From contig CP042279.1 of NCBI GenBank assembly GCA_007858575.1, forward strand, positions 6,107,001 to 6,171,000: a stretch of DNA of 64,000 nucleotides, read 5' to 3'. Shown here one piece after another: positions 46,689 through 54,886 of the stretch. The notes under the pieces were generated by a model. It did no database searches and was not told the origin of the DNA. It worked only from the letters and a program-made list of their open reading frames with translations. The translations under genes and the position numbers were made by a program. Every line of letters starts with the position of its first letter. Position 1 is the first letter of the stretch. The DNA comes from Streptomyces sp. WAC08241. Lineage in GTDB: Bacteria; Actinomycetota; Actinomycetes; Streptomycetales; Streptomycetaceae.

Positions 46689-47192
46689 ATGTCCGAACTC
46701 ATCGTCATCGGCTACGACGACCACGCCGTCGCCCGCAAGGCCTTCAAGGAGGTCCAGAAGCTCCGCGACGACCACGTCGTCGAGCTGAAGGGCCTGGCCG
46801 TCGTCCGGATCGACGAGGACGGCGAGACCCATGTGGACACCCCCGCGAAGACGGAGCAGATCGCCCTCTCGGCCACGGCCGGGGCGCTCTGGGGACTGGT
46901 CTTCGGCATGATCGTCCTGACCCCCGGCATCGGGGTCGTGGGCGCGGCCCTCGGCGGCCTCGTCGGCAAGCTGAACCAGATGGGCGTCGACCGCGGCTTC
47001 CGCCAGAAGGTCAGCGACCTCCTCGCCCCCGGCTCGGCGGCGGTCGTCATCATGGCCTCCAAGATCACCGAGGACCGCTTCGCGACGGCCATGGAGCCCT
47101 TCGGCGGCACGGTCCTGAAGACCTCCCTCCCGGAGGAGAGCGAACGGGAGCTGGCGGAGCAGTTGACGGGGCCGGGGTCGGAGCCGGCCTGA
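46689..47192 (+). CDS. DUF1269-family membrane protein (copy B)
   Basis: Intact, 167 residues. MSELIVIGYDDHAVARKAFK, DHVVELKGLAVVRIDEDGET, the Gly hairpin (GALWGLVFGMIVLTPGIGVV then GAALGGLVGKLNQMGVDRGF), and SAAVVIMASKITEDRFATAM. Roughly two-thirds identical to copy A by eye, so the cassette carries a duplication with different genes inside. ATG at 46689 has GAGAGCC upstream. A hairpin at 47224-47253 probably ends the transcript. Confidence 0.85.
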   Translation: MSELIVIGYDDHAVARKAFKEVQKLRDDHVVELKGLAVVRIDEDGETHVDTPAKTEQIALSATAGALWGLVFGMIVLTPGIGVVGAALGGLVGKLNQMGVDRGFRQKVSDLLAPGSAAVVIMASKITEDRFATAMEPFGGTVLKTSLPEESERELAEQLTGPGSEPA

Positions 47193-47223
47193 CGCCGCCG
47201 GCTCCCGCTTGCGGGTACGCGGA

Positions 47224-47253
47224 AAGGCCCTCGTCCCTTGTGGGCGGGGCCTT
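47224..47253. terminator. Hairpin after DUF1269 copy B
   Basis: AAGGCCC (47224-47230) pairs with GGGGCCTT (47246-47253) around TCGTCCCTTGTGGGC. Moderately strong and no T tract; it sits 32 bp after the stop of copy B. Confidence 0.55.
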
Positions 47254-47283
47254 CGGCGAACGGGCCCGAGGCGCGGACGGCGC

Positions 47284-47313
47284 GCTCCCGGCAGGACTCG
47301 AACCCGCGGCACC
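47284..47313 (-). other. tRNA 3'-end-like remnant, candidate distal attachment site
   Basis: Read on the minus strand, 30 bases match the T arm and acceptor end of the intact tRNA-Arg at 48971-49000 at 26 of 30 positions, in the same orientation. There is no D arm or anticodon arm. This is the arrangement left when an element integrates at a tRNA 3' end, followed by drift. Confidence 0.5.
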
Positions 47314-47401
47314 TGATCGAGGAGTCCGATCCGGGCCCGCTGCGGCGGCTTTCGTCGATGGGTGCGACGGCCGGGCAGAGGCGCTGGTGTACGCACCCGT
47401 C

Positions 47402-47452
47402 CAGCGTCGTTGATGTCAGCCCCCGCGCGCGGTCTTCGCGGGGGCGACGCTG
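47402..47452. repeat. Compound inverted repeat
   Basis: CAGCGTCG (47402-47409), 10 bases, CCCCCGCG (47420-47427), 9 bases, CGCGGGGG (47437-47444) and CGACGCTG (47445-47452). The outer and inner arms are each perfect, giving a 16-bp stem with a 10-base bulge on one side. It lies inside the putative element near its edge. Confidence 0.7.
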
Positions 47453-47487
47453 TTGAGCGATGGGGACCGTCCCCGGCGTGGCGGAGG

Positions 47488-47969
47488 ATGGTGCTCATGC
47501 GCGCTCTCTTCGACCCCCCTGGGCCTCGCCGCGTCTCGCCGGGCGAGTACCCGGTGTGGGACCAGGCTCGCCCTTCTGAACCGGGGACCTGGCGGTCACG
47601 CTTCCCCGGCTGGAACCCCTGCGGCTGCTGGCCCTTCCGTCCTGCGACGCGGACGAGCCGGAGAACGTCTACGTCGCCATGGCCAACGGCGAGTGGCACG
47701 GCAACGACCTGGACCCGAACTCACAGGACAGCCTTGCCTCCGCACTGGCGAGCGTCGCCGATGCCGCGCAGGAGACCGTCACGGAGCTCCTGTGGCAGGC
47801 ATGGCCCCTGTGCCCCGAACACGGCCTGGGCATGCATCCGAGGGAGGACGCGGAAGAGCGACTGTCCTGGTGGTGCGCGGGAGAACGGTCGCGCCGCGGC
47901 CCGGCTCACATCCACGCGGCTGTGGGCGCGCTCGACGCTTCGGGAGCGTCGATCCGTACACGGTCTTGA
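47488..47969 (+). CDS. Hypothetical protein with C-P-E-H...W-W-C motif
   Basis: About 160 residues after joining frames. GEYPVWDQARP, PENVYVAMANGEWHGNDLDP, LLWQAWPLCPEHGLGMHPRE then RLSWWCAGERSR and HIHAAVGALD. The W-P-x-C-P-x-H ... W-W-C arrangement could bind a metal and recurs in small Streptomyces proteins of unknown role. Breaks near 47515 and 47600. It lies in the putative remnant between the tRNA-like fragment and vapB, and its base usage is slightly less GC-biased. Confidence 0.5.
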
Positions 47970-47984
47970 AGGCCGTCGTGGCGG

Positions 47985-48150
47985 CGATGTCACCGTGGAC
48001 ATGTACGCGCACGTCGTTCAGGACACGGGGCGCGAGCCCACCGGGCGTACGGACCGGCCGGACGCCGTTCGGTCTGCCGACGGGCCGGTCCCTGGCTGCG
48101 GCAGGCGGGTGGCTCTCGAAGGGCCGAGCAAACGGTCCGGACGCCGTTAA
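47985..48150 (+). pseudogene. C-terminal remnant of a tyrosine recombinase (integrase)
   Basis: The reading DVTVDMYAHVVQDTGREPTG, RTDRPDAV matches the last segment of phage/plasmid integrases: the conserved (T/V)-x-D-x-Y-x-H region with the nucleophilic Tyr, then V-x-x-D-x-x-R-E-A-x-x-x-M-D-R. All upstream parts, including the R-x-x-R box, are missing. It continues open to a TAA at 48148-48150. With the tRNA-like end at 47284 and tRNA-Arg at 48967 it marks a decayed integrated element. Confidence 0.55.
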
Positions 48151-48192
48151 CCTGGGACCAGCAGAAGCACGCGACCCGATTCAGCGGAGGGG

Positions 48193-48471
48193 ATGCCGAT
48201 GACCACCGCCCCGAGCGAGGTTCCTCACCCACCGCACTCGACGGCGCACCCGTTGCGGACCATTCGTGACATCCGGGACTCCCTGCCCGATGACCAGCGC
48301 AGGCACTTCGACGCGGAACTCGCCGACACGGCGATCGAGGCTCTGCCCGAGATGCTGCACCGCTGGGTGGCGTTGAGCAACGACGGCTTCGAGGAGTTCC
48401 TGCTCTCCCGGCCCTTCGAGGGCATGGAGTTCGGAGCCCGCTCCTACGACGAGCAGCCGGACGCCGAGTGA
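48193..48471 (+). CDS. Antitoxin partner of VapC
   Basis: Intact, 92 residues, with HPLRTIRDIRDSLPDDQRRH then FDAELADTAIEALPEMLHRW and the acidic end EFGARSYDEQPDAE. Length, acidity and a four-base overlap (GTGA) with a PIN-domain toxin gene identify it as the antitoxin, though it is not a typical AbrB or Phd sequence. GGAGGGG precedes ATG 48193; ATG 48199 is an alternative. VapB-type antitoxins neutralise the toxin and repress their own operon. Confidence 0.72.
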   Translation: MPMTTAPSEVPHPPHSTAHPLRTIRDIRDSLPDDQRRHFDAELADTAIEALPEMLHRWVALSNDGFEEFLLSRPFEGMEFGARSYDEQPDAE

Positions 48472-48896
48472 TCTACCTGCTCGACACGAACGTCGTCGCC
48501 GAACTCACGGCGCGGCCCAAGCCCGACCGTCGTGTGCCGGCCTGGTTCCGGTCCACTCCCCGGCCCAACCGCTTCCTCAGCGTGATCACCGTGGCCGAGA
48601 TCGAGGCAGGCGTGGACGCCACGGCGGATCCGGTGCGCAAGGCTCGCTACGGCCAGGCGCTCGCCGCCGTGCGGCACGAGTACGCTGGGCGCATCGCACC
48701 GATCGGTGAACCGGAAGCGGCCGCGTACCTGAGCATCCACAAGGCGCTGAAATCAGCCGGTGCCGGCATCGACCCACCGGACGCGCTGATCGCCGCCACG
48801 GCCTTGGCCAACGGCTGGACGGTGGCCACCCGCAATATCAAGCACCTCGCCCGGACCGGCGCCATGGTGATCAACCCTTGGGAACAGTTGGTCTGA
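48468..48896 (+). CDS. vapC: VapC-type PIN-domain ribonuclease toxin
   Basis: Intact, 142 residues. The PIN active site is complete: Asp6 in YLLDTNVVAEL, Glu in TVAEIEAGVDA (about residue 43), Asp in IDPPDALIAATALA (about 104) and the fourth acidic/Asn position in ATRNIKHLARTG. Such Mg2+-dependent endoRNases cut tRNA or rRNA. The GTG start overlaps the antitoxin stop. It is followed by a strong terminator and then the tRNA-Arg gene on the other strand. Confidence 0.9.
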   Translation: MIYLLDTNVVAELTARPKPDRRVPAWFRSTPRPNRFLSVITVAEIEAGVDATADPVRKARYGQALAAVRHEYAGRIAPIGEPEAAAYLSIHKALKSAGAGIDPPDALIAATALANGWTVATRNIKHLARTGAMVINPWEQLV

Positions 48897-48929
48897 TCAG
48901 GCCGTGAGAGGCCGCCGACGTTGATAGCA

Positions 48930-48961
48930 GAGGCCGCCCGGGGAAGTCCCCGGGCGGCCTC
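48930..48961. terminator. Perfect terminator shared by vapC and tRNA-Arg
   Basis: GAGGCCGCCCGGGG and CCCCGGGCGGCCTC enclose AAGT, a 14-bp perfect stem followed by TT on the plus strand. It lies 33 bp after vapC and 5 bp beyond the tRNA 3' end, so it can serve both directions. Confidence 0.85.
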
Positions 48962-48966
48962 TTCGG

Positions 48967-49042
48967 TGGTGCCCCCGGCAGGATTCGAACCTGCGACACC
49001 CGCTTTAGGAGAGCGGTGCTCTATCCCCTGAGCTACGAAGGC
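48967..49042 (-). tRNA. tRNA-Arg (anticodon CCT)
   Basis: On the minus strand the 5' end is GCCTTCGTAGCTCAG. The D arm is GCTC-AGGGGATA-GAGC, the anticodon stem CCGCT/AGCGG with loop CTCCTAA (anticodon CCT, reading AGG), the T arm GCAGG-TTCGAAT-CCTGC, and the acceptor 3' strand CGGGGGC then A and an encoded CCA (48967-48969). The acceptor has two T-G pairs. Its 3' half is repeated as a 26/30 match at 47284-47313, which suggests use as an integration site. Confidence 0.95.
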
Positions 49043-49108
49043 GGGGTTCGAAGCACAGGGTACCGGATCGGTGCTCGGGTGGGGTGGTGGAGGGGTGTCC
49101 GTGGGGCG

Positions 49109-50065
49109 TCAGGCCAGGGCCGGGACCCTCGGGGTGGGGATGGCCGGGAGCAGGGTCGGGTGGGACGTGGTGGCTTCGGCCGTCAGGCAGGTTTCGCCCG
49201 ACTGGTCGATCGTGACGCGGAGGCGGCCGTCCGGCAGGGGGTCGTGGTGAGCCAGCCGGGGCGTCCAGTTCCACCCAGCGTTCGAAGCGGACCGACATGC
49301 TCGTGACCATGGCGGCCGCGTCGGTGCTGGTGGCGTGGGCCGCCTGGCGGACGGCCTCCAGGAGGAGCATGCCCGGGGCGTGGTCGACCGGGTGGTCGAA
49401 GAGCACCGGTGGTCCAGGTCCGCGCGCAACTGCCAGCGGTCGTGGCGGTCCGGGTCCGACAGGACCACGTGCTGCGGCAGGTAGTGCCCCACCGCCGCGG
49501 GCGGCAGGGACGGCGGGAGCGGGAGCGCGGTGCGGCGCACGGCCTCCAGGTCGTGCTTCTCCCCGCGTATGCGCCGGTAGACGGAAGGCGCGTGGTTGGT
49601 GAACCGGGCGGCGGCCGTGCCCATCCGCCGGCCGTCGAGGTACGCCGTGGCCCGCAGGCGCATCGACGCCAGGCGGCCGTTCCTGGACCGTACGTCCTCG
49701 CACACGACGTCCAGCACGACCTCGCCGGGCGACCGCGGGACGTCCATGGCGAGCGGGTCGACCCGGTAGCCGAAGTCGTCCCAGATCAGGTGGTTGCCGA
49801 AGGGCACCCCGTACGCGGTGTGCGACAGGAGCGGAAGGGACTGGCGGAAGGTCTCCACGAACAGCATCGGGTCGAAGCGCTGGTCGCGGGGCCAGTAGAA
49901 GCTGTGGAACCGGGGCCACTGGGCGCGGACCGTGTGCCGGTTCTCCGCGTGGGTGGTCCAGCCGGTGAGCAGCACCTCCGTGTGCGCCCGCTTGTGGACG
50001 AGTTCACGCGGTACCGCGGTGGTGAGCTGCGTGCCGTGGAGTTCGCTGCCGTGCGCTTGGGACAT
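49109..50065 (-). CDS. AfsA-type gamma-butyrolactone synthase
   Basis: About 318 residues, two hotdog-like AfsA repeats. First repeat: AVPRELVHKRAHTEVLLTGW, QRFDPMLFVETFRQSLPLLS, HTAYGVPFGNHLIWDDFGYR. Second: YLPQHVVLSDPDRHDRWQLR, VLFDHPVDHAPGMLLLEAVR then QAAHATSTDAAAMVTSMSVR. AfsA condenses a beta-ketoacyl carrier with dihydroxyacetone phosphate, the first committed step to A-factor-like signals. ATG at 50065. Breaks near 49415 and 49262. It is divergent from the receptor-like tetR gene; the shared 93-bp gap holds a 24-bp near-palindrome. SDR genes downstream of that tetR may supply the later reductions. Confidence 0.9.
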   Translation of the reverse strand: MSQAHGSELHGTQLTTAVPRELVHKRAHTEVLLTGWTTHAENRHTVRAQWPRFHSFYWPRDQRFDPMLFVETFRQSLPLLSHTAYGVPFGNHLIWDDFGYRVDPLAMDVPRSPGEVVLDVVCEDVRSRNGRLASMRLRATAYLDGRRMGTAAARFTNHAPSVYRRIRGEKHDLEAVRRTALPLPPSLPPAAVGHYLPQHVVLSDPDRHDRWQLRADLDHRCSSTTRSTTPRACSSWRPSARRPTPPAPTRPPWSRACRSASNAGWNWTPRLAHHDPLPDGRLRVTIDQSGETCLTAEATTSHPTLLPAIPTPRVPALA

Positions 50066-50113
50066 GTCTTGCCCTCTCCCCGTGGGTGACTGCCTGGCTA
50101 CGGTGACTGCGGT

Positions 50114-50137
50114 AACATAAAATACGTTCTCTATGTT
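50114..50137. promoter_or_regulatory. Autoregulatory-element-like operator between afsA-type and tetR genes
   Basis: AACATAAAATAC and GTTCTCTATGTT form a 24-bp near-palindrome (9 of 12 positions symmetric), rich in A/T. It lies 22 bp before the tetR start and 48 bp before the afsA-type start, where ArpA-like receptors bind. 19 of 24 bases match a second site at 54887-54910. Confidence 0.75.
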
Positions 50138-50158
50138 TGTCGAGGATGGGATGAGCCA

Positions 50159-50783
50159 ATGACGACCGCCAAAGCGGAACGAGCCGCGCGCACCCGCCAG
50201 CAACTGCTGCTGGCCGCCGCCGAGGTCTTCGACGAATCGGGGTACGAAGGGGCGGCCGTCACCCGGATCGTCGAGCGCGCGGGGCTCACCCTCGGAGCGT
50301 TGTACTTCCACTTCAACTCGAAGCAGGGCGTCGCGGAAGCCCTGATGAACGCCCAGGCAACCACCATCGAGCCGCACTTGGAGTCCACCGGTCTCCAACG
50401 CCTCGTCGACATCACCCTGAGTGTGGGCCCACCGCATGCAGCACGACCCGATCCTGCGGGCCGGCGTGCGCCTCGCGGTGGAGCAGGGGAGCCACGGGAT
50501 GAACGACGCGACGTCGTTCGAGGACTGGCGCTCGCTCATGCGCGACCACCTGGAGACGGCGCGGGCCGACGGCGAACTCCGCGACGCGGTCGACACCGAC
50601 CGCCTCGCCCGGTTCGTGGTCGCCGCCTGCACCGGCATGCAGACCTACTCCCAGCTCGCCAGCGGGCGGGACGACCTGATCGAGCGCGTCTGCGACATGT
50701 GGACGCTGCTGCTCCCCAGCCTCGCCGACGACGCCGTCGTCGCCAACATCAGCGTCGACCCGCGGCGAGGTGTGGTCGCGTGA
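50159..50783 (+). CDS. ArpA-like TetR gamma-butyrolactone receptor
   Basis: About 208 residues. RAARTRQQLLLAAAEVFDES, GYEGAAVTRIVERAGLTLGA, LYFHFNSKQGVAEALMNAQ is the helix-turn-helix of the ArpA/ScbR group (G-A-L-Y-F-H-F-x-S-K). The ligand domain has DPILRAGVRLAVEQGSHGMN, WRSLMRDHLETARADGELRD and VVAACTGMQTYSQLASGRDD, the last resembling the conserved G-x-Q region of receptors. Repression would be relieved by the butyrolactone made by the divergent AfsA-like enzyme. The frame breaks near 50420. Its stop touches the next gene by one base. Confidence 0.88.
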
Positions 50784-51735
50784 TGCCGCGGGCGCGTACG
50801 TCCCGGCACATCGTCCTGACCGGCGCCACCGGCAAGGTCGCTCGCTGACGGCCCGCCACCTGGCGGCGGCCGGCCACCGGCTCACCCTCGTCAGCCGTAC
50901 CGCCCGGACCACCGGGCTCCCTCCCGGCACACGCCACGTGGCCTGCGACTACGACAACCCCGCGCTCCTCGCCGAGACGTTCCGCGGGGCCGACGCCGTC
51001 CTCGTCGTCACCAACGACCCCACGCGCCCCGAACACGACCGGAACATCGTCCGGGCGGCCGTCGAGGCGTCGGCCGGGCACCTCGTGAAGCTGTCCGCCG
51101 CCGCCGTCCACGACCCGGCGGCCGACGACCTCGTCACCACCTGGCAGCGGGAGAACGAGCGGCTCGTCCGGGACAGCGGCATCCCCTGGACCCTCCTCCA
51201 GCCGCGGTCCTTCATGACGCACGCCCTGGCCTGGGCGCCGGGCGTCCGGGACGCCGCCACCACGCGGGCCCTCCACCCGCACAGCCGCAACGCGTGCATC
51301 GCGCCCGAGGACATCGCCGAGGTGGCGGCCCTGGTCCTCGGTGACGACGGCCATGACCACCGGTCGTACCGGCTCACGGGGCCGCGGGCGCTCTCCGCCC
51401 ACGAGCAGACCGAGATCCTGGCGGCCCTCCTGGGACGGCCGCTGACCTGCCTGCCCCTGACCCCGGACGAGGCGCACGCCCTCCACCTGCTCACGTACCC
51501 GCGGGCCATGGCCGACGCGCTCCTGGCCAGCGCCGACCGGCAGGCGGCCGGTGCCAAGAGCGGCACCACCGACACGGTCGAGCGCCTGACGGGGCGGGCG
51601 CCCACCACGTTCGCCCAGTGGGCCGCCGCCCACCTCCACCGGTTCGCCCCCGCCCGGACGGAGGCGGCGACGCACGCGCGCGCCCACGCAGACGCCGGTC
51701 CGGGCCGTGTCCCCGTGTCCGTACGGCGGACCTGA
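50783..51735 (+). CDS. NmrA/atypical SDR NAD(P)-binding protein
   Basis: About 317 residues. RHIVLTGATGKVA-RSLTARH is the G-A-T-G-x-V dinucleotide motif of NmrA-type extended SDRs. RTARTTGLPPGTRHVACDYD, RGADAVLVVTNDPTRPEHDR, VKLSAAAVHDPAADDLVTTW and SGIPWTLLQPRSFMTHALAW follow the family. Cotranscribed with the receptor gene and possibly a reductase of the signalling molecule, though NmrA proteins can also be redox sensors. Break near 50840. An Ala/His-rich tail of about 30 residues lacks obvious homologues. Confidence 0.78.
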
Positions 51736-51820
51736 GCCTGGGAGCCCCGGGAGCCCTGGGACTCCCGCCGTGCGGACGGCGGAGAACCGACCCGTACCCC
51801 CCTCACTTTCAAGGAGACCC

Positions 51821-52587
51821 ATGTCCGGTCAAGGTCTGTTGCACGGAAAGTCCGTGGTCATCACCGGGGCGAGCAGCGGAATCGGTGCGGCCGCGGCGCT
51901 GCTCTTCGGCCGGGAGGGCGCCCGCCTGGTCCTGGCCGCGCGGCGCAAGGAACGCCTCCAGGAGGTCGCCGACCAGGTCGAGGCGGCCGGCGGGCGGGCG
52001 ACGGCGGTCGTCGCCGACGTCACCCGCGCCGACGAGATGCACGACGTCGCGCGGGCCGCCGTCGACGCCCACGGCGGCCTCGACGCCGCCTTCAACAACG
52101 CCGGCTGGACCTCCACCGGCACCCCGATGCACCTGATGGCCGACGACGAGTACGACCGGATCATGGACGTCAACGCCCGGGGCGTGTGGAACGCCATGCG
52201 GGCCCAGATCACCGTGATGCTCGCGCACGGCGGCGGCGCCATCGTCAACACCTCCAGCGTCGCCGGAATGCGCGCGACCGGCGCCTCGGCCCCGTACATA
52301 GCCGCCAAGCACGCCGTCATCGGGCTCAGCAGGGCCGCCGCCGACGAGTACGCCGAGCAGGGCATCAGGGTGAACGCGCTCGTCGTCGGCAGCACCAGCA
52401 CCGAACTCATGCAGGAGGTGCTCACCCAGACCCCTCCCTCTTCGAGCCCTTCACCCAGCGGGCCATCCAACGGCGGCTCGCGGCACCGGAGGAGATCGCG
52501 CAGACGGCCGCCTGGCTGTGCTCGGACCGTTCGTCGTTCACCACCGGAGCCGCCGTCCCCGTCGACGGGGGATGGACCGCGAAGTAG
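51821..52587 (+). CDS. Classical short-chain dehydrogenase/reductase
   Basis: About 255 residues. SVVITGASSGIGAAAALLFG (T-G-x3-G-x-G), LVLAARRKERLQEVADQVEA, DAAFNNAGW (N-N-A-G), IVNTSSVAGMRATGASAPYI, AAKHAVIGLSRAAADEYAEQ (Y-x3-K with catalytic Ser upstream), GIRVNALVVGSTSTE, and SSFTTGAAVPVDGGWTAK. NAD(P)H-dependent ketoreductase or dehydrogenase. Preceded by AAGGAG, ATG at 51821. Likely reduces the keto group of an A-factor-like intermediate, by analogy with BprA/ScbB-type enzymes in other GBL loci; not proven. One break near 52433. Confidence 0.85.
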
Positions 52588-52887
52588 TCCCTGAGCTGGG
52601 AACTTTTACCGGACTTGGCGATAACGTCCCGGCCTCCTCCCGTTTTCTGGCCGGTCGTCAGGAAGCCGCCCTATGGTCGGACGGACCCGTTGAGCCCCTG
52701 CTCACGGGTCCGCTTCGCAGTCCGCGGCCACCGGCAGCGACACCTGGGACATACATGACCGAACCGAGCCGAGCCGTCTCGTCAAGGCGTATGACCGCCG
52801 TGCGCACGCCCGTGCCCGCGTCCGCGTCCGGTCACGGCGTGCCCGCCGGCACCGGGACCCTCACCCGCGATCACAGAGGCCCCGCGC
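52588..52887. other. Intergenic region upstream of the second TetR gene
   Basis: 300 bp with no convincing gene. GAACTTTTACCGGACTTGGCGATAAC-like AT-rich DNA near 52599-52630 is the most promoter-like part. No copy of the 24-bp near-palindrome seen at 50114 was found here. Confidence 0.4.
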
Positions 52888-53600
52888 ATGAAGAAGAAAG
52901 AACAGGCTGCCCGGACGCGCGCCGTCCTGGTCCTGGCCGCAGCGAACAACTTCGACCGGCACGGTTACGACGGGACGTCCCTGGCCGCGGTCTGCGCCGA
53001 GGCGGGCACCACCATGGGGGCGCTGACCTTCCACTTCCGCAGCAAGGCCGTCCTGGCGGAGGCGGTGGCGGACGAGGGGTCGGCGCGCTGCGCCGGGTCC
53101 GCGCCGGCCGTCCCGCCGGGGCGCGCGCGTTGCAGGACCTCTCCTCGCTGGTCCTCGACGTGGTGACGACGCTCCGCCACGGCGTCCACGCGCCGCTCCG
53201 CGGTGCGGCTGATCACGGAGGGCCACGTCGTCTCGGACTGGCCGGCCGAGTGGCGCGACGGGGTCCACGAGCTGCTCGAACGCGCCCACCGCTCCGGGGA
53301 GCTCGTCGAGGGGTGCGGCCGGGTGCCGCGACCCAGCTCGTCCTGCACCTGAGTGGAGGGCGTGGCGACCGAGGCGCGGCTCGCCAGGGCGGGGCGGGGG
53401 CCGGGGCGGGGCGGGGTGCGGGGCGGAGTGCGGGGGCGCCGTTGCCCTTACTGCCCTCGGAGACCTCACTGTCCTCGGAGGCCTCGTTGCCCTTGGAGAC
53501 CTCGCCGTCGTCGGCCTCCTCCGCCTCTTCCGACTCGTCGTCGGACTTCACCGACATCTGGGAGGCGGTCCTGACCGGCCTCGCCGGTCACCGGCGCTGA
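52888..53600 (+). CDS. Second ArpA-like TetR regulator
   Basis: About 235 residues. MKKKEQAARTRAVLVLAAAN, NFDRHGYDGTSLAAVCAEAG, TTMGALTFHFRSKAVLAEAV is a butyrolactone-receptor-type helix-turn-helix. SAVRLITEGHVVSDWPAEWR, DGVHELLERAHRSGELVEGC belongs to the ligand domain. The C-terminus, EAVLTGLAGHRR, follows a Ser-rich low-complexity stretch (LSSEASLPLETSPSSASSAS). Many such loci have one true receptor and one pseudo-receptor that binds antibiotics; this could be the latter. Breaks near 53090, 53135 and 53330. Confidence 0.75.
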
Positions 53601-53663
53601 AGGAGGTCGTCGGCGCCGAGTACGCCGGAGTCGCCGAGTACGCCGGAGCCGCCGAGCGCGCCA

Positions 53664-53682
53664 CTGACGCCAGTGGCGTCAG
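53664..53682. repeat. 19-bp perfect palindrome over the transposase-like stop codon
   Basis: CTGACGCCA (53664-53672), G, TGGCGTCAG (53674-53682). It covers the TGA of the minus-strand gene at 53679 and lies between two convergent genes. Two 15-bp CGCCGAGTACGCCGG units precede it (about 53617-53650). Could be a terminator stem with a too-small loop, or a protein-binding site. Confidence 0.7.
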
Positions 53683-54849
53683 ACGTGTCCCGTCGCCGGA
53701 GCCCGGTCGCGCAACCGGTACTGGACGAAGGCGGCGGACACCAGCGTCGCGTGGTGGTGCCAGCCGGGGAACGAGCGTCCCTCGAAGTCCTGGAGGCCGA
53801 AGTCGCCGCTCAGGGAGTTCACGACGGCGGTGGCCAGGCGGGGTCGGCGCATCAGCGGCAGCAACTGCGGGAGCGGGCGGTCGGTCAGGTTCGTCAGCCA
53901 GACCCGGGCACCGCCGCCCGCCTGCCGCTGGACCAGCATGCGGAGCCTCGGCTGCCGCGCCGTCCGGCCGGGCAGGGTGACCGGCAGGGAGAGGATGTCG
54001 AGCCCGTGGTGCTGTTCGCCGCCGGACGGGGCGCCGCCCCGGGCCGCGAGCAGCCGGCGGACGGTGAGGAACCCGGACTCGGCGGGCGACGCCGAGACGG
54101 GGCGCACGCTCAGCGTCTCGGGGACCTCCACGACGAAGGGTTGCTGCTCGTCGCGCACCGCGTGCGCGAGCAGGGCGTGGTGGTCCGGCATCCACGACAG
54201 GTCCGCGGTCAGGGGGACGCGCGGGCCCGTGGTCCACGAAGCGGCCCGGTCCACGAGTTCCGCGACCTGTGACCACATGGCCCCGCCCACGTCGTCGGCA
54301 CCCGGGCCCGGGCGCGCCGGGCGGAGTCCGCTCCCCAGTCCTCGGGGACGTACAGGGCCCAGTCGACGGGCAGGAGGCCCGCGTCCCCGGAGAGGAACAG
54401 GCCGATGCCCAACTGGCAGGTGACGACCTTGCCCAGGAACGGGTCGAAGCGCCGGTGCACGCCGACCGAGTGCTCGCCGCGCTTGGGGATGAAGGCGGGC
54501 GCCAGCGTCCACGCCGTGGCGGCGGTCGTCCGCTCCACCAGGCGCAGCAGGTCCTGGCGGACCGCGTGCCAGTCCCAGGGGCTGGCGTTGACGAACTGGT
54601 GCATCGACTGCGACGCCGTGGGGAGTGGCTGACGGAGTCCGCGAGCCTGCGCACGGACTTCTTGCCGGGGGTCTGGAGCAGGGCCTTCACGTAGAGCTCG
54701 GCCCACCTGCGCTGGTCGGCGCGCGGCAGTCGCCCGAACACGGCCTCGGCGAACGAGTCGTCCGTCCGCCGGTACGCGTCCTCGGCCGGCCTCCGGTACG
54801 CGCCGGGGTCGGCCAGCGCCCTCGGGCTCCGCTCGTACAGCACGCTCAT
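53679..54849 (-). CDS. IS701-like transposase relative, probably domesticated
   Basis: About 389 residues. RLPRADQRRWAELYVKALLQ then MHQFVNASPWDWHAVRQDLL, AFIPKRGEHSVGVHRRFDPF then LGKVVTCQLGIGLFLSGDAG, LLPVDWALYVPEDW, PLTADLSWMPDHHALLAHAV and LQDFEGRSFPGWHHHATLVS. This is the IS701/DDE-5 family pattern, where the first motif is D-D-T-G-x-x-K-x-G. Here D-D is replaced (L-A-P-A-F-I-P-K-R-G), while the later Asp (T-A-D) and Glu (F-E-G-R) remain. No terminal inverted repeats were seen. A 24-bp receptor-type site lies just upstream. Breaks near 54625 and 54300. Confidence 0.72.
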
Positions 54850-54886
54850 CGGTCGGTCCCCTCCCGTACGGTTTCGCTGACCCCCA

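Noticed and set aside
47284..47313. A second complete tRNA gene
   Set aside because: Only the T-arm and acceptor region is present; no D arm or anticodon arm can be folded on either side.
53679..54849. Recently active insertion sequence
   Set aside because: No terminal inverted repeats or target-site duplication were found around it, the first catalytic Asp appears lost, and a receptor-type operator precedes it.
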